Assembly (NCBI GenBank): GCA_028873825.1
Contig: JAPPNM010000151.1
Coordinates: 24,811 to 72,121, forward strand
DNA: 47,311 nt
Reading direction: 5' to 3'
DNA from: Gemmatimonadota bacterium
GTDB lineage: Bacteria; Gemmatimonadota; Gemmatimonadetes; Longimicrobiales; Gaopeijiaceae
Shown here piece by piece: positions 27,001 to 35,312 of the stretch. Numbering within the stretch: the stretch's first letter is position 1; each line of letters starts with the position of its first letter. A program made the position numbers and the translations under genes. The notes under the pieces are model-generated. The model had not been told where the DNA came from and did not search any database. It was given only the letters and a program-made list of their open reading frames with translations.

Positions 27001-27354
27001 ATGAACCGCGCCGGGACGTCGCTCGTCGAGCTCGTGGTGGCCGTCGCCGTCCTGGCCGTCGGCTTCACCGGCGTGGCCCGCCTCACGGCCGCGTCCGCCC
27101 GCACGCTGGTCCGCGCGCGGTCGCTCGACGAGTCCCATGCGCTGGTGCAGAGCTTCGTGGATTCGGTCGTCGCGGCACCGGCACGGGGGCGCGAGTCGGG
27201 ACGGCGGGTCCATCCGGCGGGAGTATTGAACTGGAATGTCCCCTCCGCGCCCGGCTCCCCCGCCTGGGTCCGGTTCGAACATGTGGCGCTCCCCGAGCCG
27301 ATCCGAATGCACTTCGTCGTCCCGGCCTCTCCGCGAACCGGGCGCACGCCATGA
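27001..27354 (+). CDS. Minor pilin, PilV/GspI-like
   Basis: 117 residues from ATG 27001 after a GGGGGGGGAG site. Leader MNRAG, then TSLVELVVAVAVLAVGFTGVARLTAAS: Gly-1, Thr+1, Glu+5, in the PilV/GspI style (xSLVExxVAxxVLxxG). The globular domain is short with no cysteines, and the end RTGRTP overlaps the next start as ATGA. It is probably a minor pilin needed for priming pilus assembly. The assignment to PilV rather than another minor pilin rests on the motif and gene order only. Confidence 0.82.
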   Translation: MNRAGTSLVELVVAVAVLAVGFTGVARLTAASARTLVRARSLDESHALVQSFVDSVVAAPARGRESGRRVHPAGVLNWNVPSAPGSPAWVRFEHVALPEPIRMHFVVPASPRTGRTP

Positions 27355-28061
27355 GAGGACCCCTTGGCCGGTCCCGCGGATTCGCGCTGACCGAGGTGAT
27401 TGTGGCGGGCACGTTGCTGTTGCTGGTCGTTCAGGCGGCCGGATGGGTGGCCGCGGTGCAGAGCGTGGTGGCGACCCGCGTCGTTGCGGGAGCGAGAATG
27501 CTCGACGAGACGCGCTTGATCCGCCAACTTCTTTCGGTCGAGATCGGGCACGGGGAGGGTGGTGGCGACTGGGGGGTCGACGGACGCGAGCTGCACCTGC
27601 GGGCGTTTCGGGGCGTCGGCTTCGCCTGTCGCACCCAGCCGGCGAACGGCTGGGGAGTCGCGGTAGCGGGGTATCGCCTCGCGGACAGCGACAAGGACTC
27701 GGTGCTGGTGTTCTCCGGCGACGGGAGCTGGAGGTCTTCCGCGCTCGAGCGCCGGTCCCGCGCGAGCACGCTCGACTGCCAGGAATTCGGCGGATTCTCC
27801 CCGGAGATATGGTTCATCGATCCGCCCCGGCCCCGGGCCGTGGCCGCCCTCTACTTCGAGAACGGCGCCTACCGGTTCTCCGACGGGGCTTTTCGCTACC
27901 GAATAGGCAACAGGTGGCAACCCCTGACCGGAACGGGAATAGCCGCGGACTCGTCGGTCGTTGTCGGCGCGGGCGCCGGCGGCGTCGAGGTCCGCGTGAC
28001 GTGGGAGGGGCCGGACAACGTCCGGCCGTCAACGCGGTGGAAGGTGTGGGGACGCCGATGA
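27351..28061 (+). CDS. Minor pilin, PilW/GspJ-like
   Basis: 236 residues from ATG 27351, overlapping the previous stop. The leader RGPLGRSRG is followed by FALTEVIVAGTLLLLVVQAAGWVAAVQ, with Gly-1, Phe+1 and Glu+5. The globular part is larger than in its neighbours, with two cysteines (FACRTQP, TLDCQEF) and aromatic strands such as ALYFENGAYRFSDGAFRYRIGNRWQPL. Size and position fit PilW/GspJ. The stop overlaps the following start (ATGA), so the set is translationally coupled. Confidence 0.82.
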   Translation: MRGPLGRSRGFALTEVIVAGTLLLLVVQAAGWVAAVQSVVATRVVAGARMLDETRLIRQLLSVEIGHGEGGGDWGVDGRELHLRAFRGVGFACRTQPANGWGVAVAGYRLADSDKDSVLVFSGDGSWRSSALERRSRASTLDCQEFGGFSPEIWFIDPPRPRAVAALYFENGAYRFSDGAFRYRIGNRWQPLTGTGIAADSSVVVGAGAGGVEVRVTWEGPDNVRPSTRWKVWGRR

Positions 28062-29116
28062 CGCGGCGGGCGGTCGTTCGCGGGAACCCGCGTCCCGGCG
28101 AGAGCGGGGTTGCTTTGGTCGCCGTGCTGCTGGCCCTGCTGATCCTCGCGGGAATCGCCACCGCGGCGGCCGTGGCGGCCCTGGGACAGCTCCGCGCGGC
28201 GGAGATGGCGGGGAGGGCGGCGGCGGGGCGGGCGGCGGCTCGGGGCGGGGTGGAGAGGGTGCTGGCGGAGAACCGGGCCTGGTCCCTTGCCGCCGTAGGG
28301 GATTCTGCCGTCGAGCTGTTGGCGGACGCCTTCGGCGAACGGGGTTCCCGGCGCGTGCTCGGTCTCCGGATCGCTGGAGAGTTTCACCTTTTCGTTGCGG
28401 AGGCGGACCCGGGGGGCGGCCTTCGCATGCGGGACGCGCGGCTGGTCTGGTGGATGGACCCGGAGTCGCGGGTCGCCTCGCACGAGGCGGTCGTGGAGAG
28501 CGATTCGGTCGTGGTCGCGGCCGGTGCGCGCGTGGACGCCCACTCCGTGCTCGCCGGTCGGTCGGGATTTCCGGCCTGCGACGGTTCCCCCGTGCTCGCG
28601 GGAGCATTGGGAGGGCGGCCGGTGCCGGCGGTGGGCGCGCCGCCCCGGCCGCCCGAATGGGGAGCCGGCGGCGACGGGGCCGACTTCGCGGACTTGAGGC
28701 TCGGGTGGTTCGGGCGCTCCGAGCTCGCCGCGCTGGCCGACCACGACGTGGCGGCGGGCGGCCTGCCGCCGCCGGGATGCTCCGGCTGCTGGTCGGGACT
28801 GGTCTTCGGATCGGGGCGCGTGCGATTGACGGGTTCGGGGGCGGGGGTGCTGGCGGTCGACGGCGACCTCGTCTTCGCAGGCGGCTCGTCGTGGAGCGGG
28901 CTGGTGCTGGCGTCCGGAAGCGTCGTCTTCGAGCCGGGTTCCACGTTGTCGGGGCTGGTCCGCGGGGGCGGTGCGGTCACGCTCGCGGGAAACTCGGTCG
29001 TGGACGGATCGGCGTGCGCGGCCTTCGAGGCGCTGAACGCGGCAACCTCCCTGGCGCGTCCGATTCCGGCGCCCGCGCGCTCATGGTTGGGACCTCTCCC
29101 TCCGGGAACGGAGTAG
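28058..29116 (+). CDS. PilX/GspK-like protein with a C-terminal beta-helix-like region
   Basis: 352 residues from ATG 28058. N-terminus RPGESGVALVAVLLALLILAGIATAAAVAAL is a PilX-type hydrophobic segment without a clear Glu+5. After a middle domain (about 45-150), residues about 245-325 form regular strands with the pattern GLVFGSGRVRLTGSGAG, LVFAGGSSWSGLVLASGSVV and TLSGLVRGGGAVTLAGNSVV, which looks like a bactofilin- or polymer-forming-type beta-helix. Such tails occur in PilX-like proteins of several phyla. Two Cys pairs (PPGCSGCWSG, GSACAAF) are present. It is four bases from pilM. Confidence 0.78.
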   Translation: MTRRAVVRGNPRPGESGVALVAVLLALLILAGIATAAAVAALGQLRAAEMAGRAAAGRAAARGGVERVLAENRAWSLAAVGDSAVELLADAFGERGSRRVLGLRIAGEFHLFVAEADPGGGLRMRDARLVWWMDPESRVASHEAVVESDSVVVAAGARVDAHSVLAGRSGFPACDGSPVLAGALGGRPVPAVGAPPRPPEWGAGGDGADFADLRLGWFGRSELAALADHDVAAGGLPPPGCSGCWSGLVFGSGRVRLTGSGAGVLAVDGDLVFAGGSSWSGLVLASGSVVFEPGSTLSGLVRGGGAVTLAGNSVVDGSACAAFEALNAATSLARPIPAPARSWLGPLPPGTE

Positions 29117-29120
29117 TGCG

Positions 29121-30149
29121 ATGACGCTGTTTTCCCGCAAGCGGATCTCGGTCGGTCTGGACATCGGCAGCGGTTTCGTCAAGCTCGCCCTGGTGGATCA
29201 CGGCGGCGACGGCCCCGAAGTCGGCAAGGTGGCGGTTCGTCCCACGCCCCGGGGGGCGGTGGTCGACGGCGAGATCGTGGATCGGAAGTCCGTTGCCAAG
29301 ACGGTGCGCGAGCTGATGCGGGAGGGGAGAATCAAGCGGCGTGAGGTGGTGGCCGCGCTGGGCGGCCATGACGTGTTCATCAAGAAGGTGGGCATGCGGC
29401 GAATGAAGGCGGGGGAGGCGCGCAGGGCGATCAGGCGGGAGGCCGAGCGTCACGTCCCCTTCGACCTCGAGGGCGTGCTGGTAGATTACCAGATCCTGCG
29501 CCCGCGCGAGACCGATGCGCAAATGGAGGTGCTGCTCACCGCCGCCAAGCGCGAGCGCGTGAAGGACAGGTTGGCTCTCCTCGCCGAAGCGGGCGTGCGG
29601 GCGTCGGTCATGGACGTCGAGGCCTTCGCCCTGCACAACGCCTTCTCCCACAACTATCCCGAGGCCGCTGACGGCGTCGTGGCTCTGGTCAACGTCGGCC
29701 ACGACGTCACCAACCTCAACGTCGTCGAAGGTGGCGTGCCGGTTCTGACCAAGGACCTTCCGTTGGGTTCGCGGAAGGTCGCGGAATCGTTGCAACGCGA
29801 GTTCGGTCTTTCCGACGGCGAAGCCCAAAGGGTGCTTCAGGGCCGCCAACCCATGGAGGGGATTCAGCGCGTCGTGGCCGATGGCGTTGCAGTCGGCATC
29901 AGGCGGGCGTCCGCCTATTTCGGAGCGCGCAAGCCGGGCGCCGGAATCGGGAGGATATTCCTGAGCGGCGGAGGAGCCTGCATGCCGGGAATGGCCGAAG
30001 CGCTCGCCGAGCGCGTCAACATCGAGACGCGGCTGGTCAATCCCTTCGAACGGGTTCCGCTCCGGGCCGGCGTGGGAGGGCGGCGGGTGATCGCGCGGGC
30101 CGCCCCGATGCTCTTCCTGCCCGTAGGCCTCGCCCTTCGGGCTGCCTGA
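29121..30149 (+). CDS. pilM: PilM, actin-like pilus assembly ATPase
   Basis: 342 residues from ATG 29121. FtsA/MreB-like actin fold: phosphate-1 loop GLDIGSGFVKLALVD, the SHS2-like insert with EARRAIRREAERHVPFDLEGVLVDYQI (PilM hallmark: E..Ai..Ea...iPf....v.~dy), phosphate-2 region ALVNVGHDVTNLNVVEGG, and adenosine loop RIFLSGGGACMPGMAEALAERV. PilM is cytoplasmic and binds the N-terminal tail of PilN to align inner- and outer-membrane parts of the pilus machine. Length is typical. Confidence 0.93.
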   Translation: MTLFSRKRISVGLDIGSGFVKLALVDHGGDGPEVGKVAVRPTPRGAVVDGEIVDRKSVAKTVRELMREGRIKRREVVAALGGHDVFIKKVGMRRMKAGEARRAIRREAERHVPFDLEGVLVDYQILRPRETDAQMEVLLTAAKRERVKDRLALLAEAGVRASVMDVEAFALHNAFSHNYPEAADGVVALVNVGHDVTNLNVVEGGVPVLTKDLPLGSRKVAESLQREFGLSDGEAQRVLQGRQPMEGIQRVVADGVAVGIRRASAYFGARKPGAGIGRIFLSGGGACMPGMAEALAERVNIETRLVNPFERVPLRAGVGGRRVIARAAPMLFLPVGLALRAA

Positions 30150-30170
30150 CCATGAAGGGAGCCGGGCATC

Positions 30171-30833
30171 GTGCTTGAGGTCGATCTGTTGCGGGGGGGA
30201 AGCGAGCCGCGTAGGCGGAGGACCGGCCCGCTCTTGCCGCGCACGGCCGTTCCGGGCCGTTACCGCGATCCCTGGACGGTCGGATCCGCACTGGCGATCC
30301 TGGCTTCGCTCGGCCTTGCCCTCCACCTCGCGATTTCGGTCCGCGGCCGCGCGAGCGCCCTGGCGGAAGCGCTGGACGCGGCGCTCGCCGACTCGGCGAG
30401 CCATGCCGCGGCGGTCGAGAAGGTGCGGGCGCTGGAGGCGCGCCGCGATTCCATTGCGGCCAGGGTCTCGATCATCGGGGAGATGGACGCACGGCGGTAC
30501 CTGTGGCCCCGCATCATGGACGAAGTGGCGGGGGTCCTGCCGGCGGACGCATGGCTGACGCATCTCGCCCAGGCGGCGTCGCCCGGGGACGGGATCCGGT
30601 TCCGGGTGGAAGGCATGACTCGGGACAACGTCTCCCTGACCAAGTTCTGGAACGCAATGGAAGCCTCCCCGTTCATCCGGACGGTCCGGCTGGTCGGTAC
30701 GGAAAACGTGGTCGCGGGACCCGGCGTTCGCGAATCCGCTCACATCCGCCGTTTCGTGTTGGAGGCCGAACCCGAGGATCCTCCGCCCGCGCTGCTGGAC
30801 CTGGCGCCCTTCCTTCCCGGGAATCCGCGGTGA
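30171..30833 (+). CDS. pilN: PilN, pilus assembly inner-membrane protein
   Basis: 220 residues from GTG 30171, with GAAGGGAG upstream. The N-terminal tail VLEVDLLRGG is a degenerate INLLP-type PilM-binding motif. It is followed by a membrane helix (VGSALAILASLGLALHLAISV), a coiled coil (about 60-100), and a PilN domain with IMDEVAGVLPADAWLTHLAQ and FWNAMEASPFIRTVRLVG. It partners PilM and PilO. The stop overlaps the pilO start (GTGA). Confidence 0.88.
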   Translation: MLEVDLLRGGSEPRRRRTGPLLPRTAVPGRYRDPWTVGSALAILASLGLALHLAISVRGRASALAEALDAALADSASHAAAVEKVRALEARRDSIAARVSIIGEMDARRYLWPRIMDEVAGVLPADAWLTHLAQAASPGDGIRFRVEGMTRDNVSLTKFWNAMEASPFIRTVRLVGTENVVAGPGVRESAHIRRFVLEAEPEDPPPALLDLAPFLPGNPR

Positions 30834-31456
30834 GGATACCGCCCGCCGATGCGGCCCGGAGGGGCGCGGTCCTTCTCGCCTTCCTGGCTCTCTCGGGACT
30901 GTATTTCACCCACACCTACGTCTACGCGCCGAAGGCGGAACGGATGGAGGCCGCGAACCTCCGGCTCGCAAGGCTCGGCGAGGGCGCCAGGAGCGCCGAG
31001 GCTGGTGCGGCCGCGCGAGCCGCCGAGCTGGAGGAGCGTCTCGCGCTCTACGAGGATTACATAGGCCGTCTCGAGGAACTCATCCCCGCCCGCGAGGAGG
31101 TGGCGGCGCTTCTGGAGGCCGTGTCGGACGCGGAGCGAGAGGCGGGGGTGGAGATGACGATGATGCGCCCCGAGCCAGTCGAGCCGGGAGACCACTACGA
31201 CCGCCTGAGCTACCGGGTCGCGGTCACCGGCGGCTACCACGAGGTCGGATCCTTCCTGACCGCCATAGCCTCCCTTGAACGCATAGTCGCCCCCGCCGAT
31301 CTGGCCATCGCCTCCGGCAGTCCGTCCGGTGCGGACGGCGAGGCGTACGAGGGTACGGTCTCGGCCAGCTTCCGCATTCGCACCTACGTCGTCACGCCGG
31401 CCCGGCCCCCCGGTCCCTCCGAGTCGCCCGCAAGCAACGGAGCTCCGAGTTCATGA
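30830..31456 (+). CDS. pilO: PilO, pilus assembly inner-membrane protein
   Basis: 208 residues from GTG 30830. One N-terminal membrane helix (GAVLLAFLALSGLYFTHTYVY), a coiled coil (about 35-85, EAANLRLARLGEGARSAEAG and on) and a ferredoxin-like PilO domain with LEELIPAREEVAALLEAVSDAEREAGVEM and YDRLSYRVAVTGGYHEVGSFLTAIASLERIV. The last pattern (hY..i.v...GsYh.l..Fl..la.l.RIv) is the PilO signature. It makes a periplasmic heterodimer with PilN. A Pro/Ser-rich tail follows. The stop overlaps pilP (ATGA). Confidence 0.9.
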   Translation: MRIPPADAARRGAVLLAFLALSGLYFTHTYVYAPKAERMEAANLRLARLGEGARSAEAGAAARAAELEERLALYEDYIGRLEELIPAREEVAALLEAVSDAEREAGVEMTMMRPEPVEPGDHYDRLSYRVAVTGGYHEVGSFLTAIASLERIVAPADLAIASGSPSGADGEAYEGTVSASFRIRTYVVTPARPPGPSESPASNGAPSS

Positions 31457-31965
31457 ATTCGACGCCAACCGCGATTTCGCTCGCATGGACGCTGCTCGTC
31501 TGCGCCGGGACGCACGCCGGCGCAGGCCAGAGCCCCGGCGACCTCCGCGACCAGCCGTCCGGCGGCGGCGCCGGCGTGTCCGGGAAGACCATGGTGTTCG
31601 AACGGGAGGCGTTTTCCTATCCGGCGGGAGAGCGCAGAAACCCCTTCCTTCCGGTGGCAGCCTTCTCCGCGGACGGCCCCGGTGTGGAGCACGCGAGGCT
31701 GCTGGGCATCATTCATCACCCGGACCCCGCATACAGTTTGGCGGTACTGGACGTTTCGGCGGGATTCGGCGGCGCTCGCCGCATCGCCGGTGCCGAGCCC
31801 GGGCCGGAGGGGGACGGCGCGACCGCCCGGCTTCGAGTGGGGGCCGTGCTCGGACGTCTGCGGATCATGCGGATCCACGAGGATCGCGTCGTCGTCGGAG
31901 AGGACCTGCCCGAGGGCGCGGCCATGAAGGTGCTGGCCGTCCCCCGGCCGGCGCCGGGGAGATGA
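31453..31965 (+). CDS. pilP: PilP-like periplasmic pilus protein
   Basis: 170 residues from ATG 31453. The N-terminus (MNSTPTAISLAWTLLVCAGTHAGAGQ) is a signal peptide; a Cys at residue 17 is not in a good lipobox, so lipidation is uncertain. The conserved GERRNPFLPV motif (PilP: RDPF.P) precedes a small beta domain with ARLLGIIHHPDPAYSLAVLD and an RVGAVLGRLRIMRIHEDRVVVGED segment equal to the PilP GxxxGxxGxVxxIxxxxIxLxE region. PilP links PilN-PilO to the secretin PilQ. Sequence identity to classical PilP is low, so the call leans on position and the two motifs. Confidence 0.8.
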   Translation: MNSTPTAISLAWTLLVCAGTHAGAGQSPGDLRDQPSGGGAGVSGKTMVFEREAFSYPAGERRNPFLPVAAFSADGPGVEHARLLGIIHHPDPAYSLAVLDVSAGFGGARRIAGAEPGPEGDGATARLRVGAVLGRLRIMRIHEDRVVVGEDLPEGAAMKVLAVPRPAPGR

Positions 31966-31967
31966 TC

Positions 31968-33386
31968 ATGAGTCTCCGGCGCGTCGCTTCACGCACGATC
32001 CTGCCGCTCCCGGCTGTCATGCTGCTGCTCGCCCCGCCGGGAGAGGAGGCCGCGTGCCAGGACGAATCGACCCCGGCGGGCGCTGTCGCTCCGGAGATCG
32101 GGCGCCCCATCACGGTCTCCTTCAACGACACCCCCGTAAGGGACGTGCTCTTCGCCTTCGCCGACTTTGCCGGCCGCTCCATCGTCGCGGGTCCGAGCGT
32201 CGTCGGCTCGGTATCGGCCGAGATCCGGGATCGGCCCTGGCGCGTGGCGCTGGAGGCCATTCTCGCGGCCCACGGTCTCGTGGCGCGGGAACGGGAGGAC
32301 GGAATCATCCGCGTCGACGACATCCGCCGCCTCTTCGAGCGGGAGGCGGTCCAGCCGTTGGTCACCCGGTCCTTCCGGGTGAGATACGCCGACGCCACGG
32401 AGCTGTCGGAGCTGGTCGGAGCGATATTGAGCGAGCGCGGAAGAGTTTCCGCGGGATTCGAGACGAACACGCTGGTGGTGACGGACATCCCGCGGGTACT
32501 CGACTCGGCGGAACGACTCGTTGCGGAACTCGACGCGCAGGCGTCTCAGGTGGACATCCGGGCGAAGATCGTCTTCGTCGATCGCTCGGGGCTGGAGGGA
32601 TTCGGGATCACCTACGACCTCAAGGACACGGACGGGAACCAGTTGAACCTGCTGACTCCGGGCATCGCCGACCTGAACGGAGACGGCGAGGTCGTCCTTC
32701 CCGAAGAACGGGTGCCCCGGGGCACCAACGTCGTGTCGCTCGGAGGAAACTCCGTTGCGGCCCTGGGAAACGCCACCAACCGCGTGGTGAACCCGACGCT
32801 CTCTCTCCTCACGTCCCTGGTCCTGGGTCGCAACACTCTGGTCGCCTTCATCGACGCCCTGGAGTCGGTTCAACTCACGGACGTGGAGGCGCACCCTTCG
32901 GTGCGGGTGATGGACAACCGTACGGCCCGGATCCTGGTGGGCGAGGAGACGCCGGTTCGGGTAATCGACGCCGGGGCGCAGCTGCAGGGCGGCCAGCGGG
33001 AGGACGGCCGGAGCACTTTGCCGGTCGCCACGGTGGACTACAAGGAGACGGGGGTGATCCTGGAGGTGACGCCCAGAATCACCGGCGGCAACGCCGTCAT
33101 TCTCGATCTGTCGGCCGAGCGGTCGTCCGCCGACCTGGCTCCTTCGGATGCGGGCGTGGTCTTCCGAAGACAGAAGGCCGAGTCCCGAATCCTGGTCGGA
33201 GACGGGGAGACGGCGGTGATCGCGGGCCTGACGGTCAGCGAGAAGGGCGAGGTGCGGTCCGGACTCCCCCTCCTGATGCGCCTGCCGCTGATCGGGCGTC
33301 TCTTCCAGTCGCGTACGGAGTCTTCCGTGCAGCGGGACCTGGTGATAATGGTCACGCCGACCGTAGTGCGCCCGCCCTTGCCGTGA
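31968..33386 (+). CDS. pilQ: PilQ, compact type IV pilus secretin
   Basis: 472 residues from ATG 31968, preferred over the in-frame ATG 31962 because GGGGAG ends at 31961 and so gives a six-base spacing; 31962 would overlap pilP as ATGA. After a signal peptide come an STN/N0 domain (ITVSFNDTPVRDVLFAFADFAGRSIV), an N1 domain (FRVRYADATELSELVGAILSERG...NTLVVTDIPRVLDSAERLVAELD) and the secretin core (VDIRAKIVFVDRSGLEGFGITY ... VEAHPSVRVMDNRTARILVGEETPVR ... YKETGVILEVTPRI ... RSGLPLLMRLPLIGRLFQS). Proteobacterial PilQ is about 700 residues with AMIN domains at the N-terminus; none is seen here. It forms the outer-membrane pore. Confidence 0.92.
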   Translation: MSLRRVASRTILPLPAVMLLLAPPGEEAACQDESTPAGAVAPEIGRPITVSFNDTPVRDVLFAFADFAGRSIVAGPSVVGSVSAEIRDRPWRVALEAILAAHGLVAREREDGIIRVDDIRRLFEREAVQPLVTRSFRVRYADATELSELVGAILSERGRVSAGFETNTLVVTDIPRVLDSAERLVAELDAQASQVDIRAKIVFVDRSGLEGFGITYDLKDTDGNQLNLLTPGIADLNGDGEVVLPEERVPRGTNVVSLGGNSVAALGNATNRVVNPTLSLLTSLVLGRNTLVAFIDALESVQLTDVEAHPSVRVMDNRTARILVGEETPVRVIDAGAQLQGGQREDGRSTLPVATVDYKETGVILEVTPRITGGNAVILDLSAERSSADLAPSDAGVVFRRQKAESRILVGDGETAVIAGLTVSEKGEVRSGLPLLMRLPLIGRLFQSRTESSVQRDLVIMVTPTVVRPPLP

Positions 33387-33498
33387 CGGGCTGACTCGGC
33401 CGCCCGCCCTGGCCCGTGGACCGGGGAGCCTTTTCCCCCGGCCCGGCCCTTAGCTATCTATGGACAAGGGCCGCCGCCAACCCAGCCCCCACCCCGCC

Positions 33499-34731
33499 AT
33501 GCCACTCGACCACCTGTCCTTCCACACCGCAGGCGAGTCCCACGGTCGCGGCCTCGTCGCCGTGCTCGAAGGGGTCCCCGCGGGGATGCCGCTCGACCCG
33601 GCCGCCGATATCGACCCGGACCTGCGCCGCCGCATGGGGGGGTACGGTCGCGGCCGCCGCATGCTGATCGAGTCGGACCGGGCGGAGATCATCTCGGGTC
33701 TGCGGCTCGGGGCGACGCTGGGCTCGCCCGTGTCGATGGTGATCTGGAACCGGGACTGGAAGAACTGGACCACCGCGATGGCGCACGCGGCGCCGGACCC
33801 CGGGGGCAACCCCAAGGCGCTCCGTCCGGTGTACCTCCCCCGGCCGGGACACGCCGACCTGGCCGGCGTCCTCAAGTACGACCGCCGGGACGCGCGCGAC
33901 GTCCTCGAACGCGCCTCCGCCAGGGAGACCGCGGCCCGGGTCGCGTGCGGCGCAGTGGCCCGCACCCTGCTCGGGGAGGTCGGCGCGACCGTCGGCAGCC
34001 ACGTAACGCGCATCGGCGACGTCGAGGCGCGGCTCCCGGACGAACTGCCCGGCGGCCTGAACGCGGCCTCCGACCCGTCGCCGGTGCGCACGCTCGACCC
34101 GGAGGCCGAAGCGGCCATGATCGCCGCCATCGACGGTGCCCGGGAGGCGGGCGACACTCTGGGCGGCTGCTTCGAGGTGGTGGTGCGGGGTCTCCCGGTC
34201 GGGCTCGGCAGCTACGTGTCGTGGGACCGCAAGCTGGACGGCCGCCTGGCCCAGGCGGTCATGTCGGTCCACGCTGTCAAGGGCGTCGAAATCGGCCCCG
34301 CCTTCCGCAACGCGGGGCGGCCCGGCTCGAAGGTGCACGACGCCATCGTGCGCGACGAGGCGCGGCGGCGGGCGGGCGGATTCGGCAGGGCGGGCAACCG
34401 CGCCGGGGGCCTCGAAGGCGGTGTCACCACCGGATCGCCGCTGGTCGTGCGCGGCGCCATGAAGCCGATCTCGACGCTGCTCCGGAACCGGCTGCCCAGC
34501 GTGGACCTGCGGGACGGCGCCGCGAGGCGCGCGACCGTCGAACGGAGCGACGTGTGCGCCGTGCCCGCCGCCGCGGTTGTCGCGGAGGCCATGGTGGCGC
34601 TGGTCGCCGCCGACGCCCTGCTGGAGAAGTTCGGAGGCGACTCGCTTTCGGAGCTGCGGCGCAACCTGGACTCCTACGTGGAGCGCCTGAACGCCCGCGG
34701 CTTTCGTGAGCGGGGGCCGGAGGGGCGATGA
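33499..34731 (+). CDS. aroC: Chorismate synthase
   Basis: 410 residues from ATG 33499, selected because the family N-terminus (LSFHTAGESHGRGLVAVLEGVPAG) follows directly; ATG 33460 is an in-frame alternative adding 13 residues. Signatures: GESHGRG, RRMGGYGRGRRMLIESD, the GxxxGsPVSMVIWNRDW loop, RPGHADLAGVLKYDRRDARDVLERASARETAARVACGA, the GGCFEVVVRGLPVGLGS block and AGNRAGGLEGGVTTGSPLVVRGAMKPISTL. It converts EPSP to chorismate using reduced FMN, the last step of the shikimate pathway. Its stop overlaps the aroK start (ATGA). Confidence 0.96.
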   Translation: MPLDHLSFHTAGESHGRGLVAVLEGVPAGMPLDPAADIDPDLRRRMGGYGRGRRMLIESDRAEIISGLRLGATLGSPVSMVIWNRDWKNWTTAMAHAAPDPGGNPKALRPVYLPRPGHADLAGVLKYDRRDARDVLERASARETAARVACGAVARTLLGEVGATVGSHVTRIGDVEARLPDELPGGLNAASDPSPVRTLDPEAEAAMIAAIDGAREAGDTLGGCFEVVVRGLPVGLGSYVSWDRKLDGRLAQAVMSVHAVKGVEIGPAFRNAGRPGSKVHDAIVRDEARRRAGGFGRAGNRAGGLEGGVTTGSPLVVRGAMKPISTLLRNRLPSVDLRDGAARRATVERSDVCAVPAAAVVAEAMVALVAADALLEKFGGDSLSELRRNLDSYVERLNARGFRERGPEGR

Positions 34732-35312
34732 CGGCGGAGGGGGGAGCGGCGCCCGGGGTCGCGCCGGGGGCGCGCCCCGCGCCGGTCCGCCTGGTGCTCG
34801 TCGGCTTCATGGGGGCGGGAAAATCCACGGTGGGGCCGATCGTCGCCCGGGCGCTGGGCTGGGACTTCGTGGACCTCGACGACGAGATCGCGCGCCGCGA
34901 GGGGCGTCCGCCGGCCGACATCATCCGCGAGCGGGGCATCGCCAAGTTTCGCCGGGCGGAGTCGCGGGCGGCACGAGACGCGCTCGGCCGCGCGGGGGTC
35001 GTCGTTGCGGCGGGGGGCGGGTGGGCCGCGCAGCCGGGCCACATGGACTCACTCGACCGACGCGGCGTTTCCGTCTGGTTGCGGGTCACGCCGAAGACGG
35101 CGCTGGCCCGAATCGAGGGCTCGGCAACGCCGAGACCGCTGCTCGAGGGCTCCGATCCGCGCGCGGCGGCCGAAGGGCTGCTGCGGGGCCGGACTGCACA
35201 CTACCGGCGAAGTGACATTACAATCGAAACGGAGGGCCGGTCGCCGGGGGAGGTGGCCCGCGCCATCCTGGAACATCCGCTCCTGGTGCAAGCGAACAGG
35301 GAGGAACGCTAG
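34728..35312 (+). CDS. aroK: Shikimate kinase
   Basis: 194 residues from ATG 34728. A short Gly/Ala/Pro leader precedes the P-loop GFMGAGKST, then DFVDLDDEIARREGRPPADIIRERG (Asp of the DxD shikimate site), FRRAESRAARD (the FRxxE arginine), VVAAGGGW (GGG loop) and the lid region TPRPLLEG (R.PLL). It phosphorylates shikimate at the 3-hydroxyl. The pair aroC-aroK directly after pilQ is a variant of the pilQ-aroK-aroB order known from proteobacteria. The stop shares a base with the topA GTG start. Confidence 0.95.
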   Translation: MTAEGGAAPGVAPGARPAPVRLVLVGFMGAGKSTVGPIVARALGWDFVDLDDEIARREGRPPADIIRERGIAKFRRAESRAARDALGRAGVVVAAGGGWAAQPGHMDSLDRRGVSVWLRVTPKTALARIEGSATPRPLLEGSDPRAAAEGLLRGRTAHYRRSDITIETEGRSPGEVARAILEHPLLVQANREER

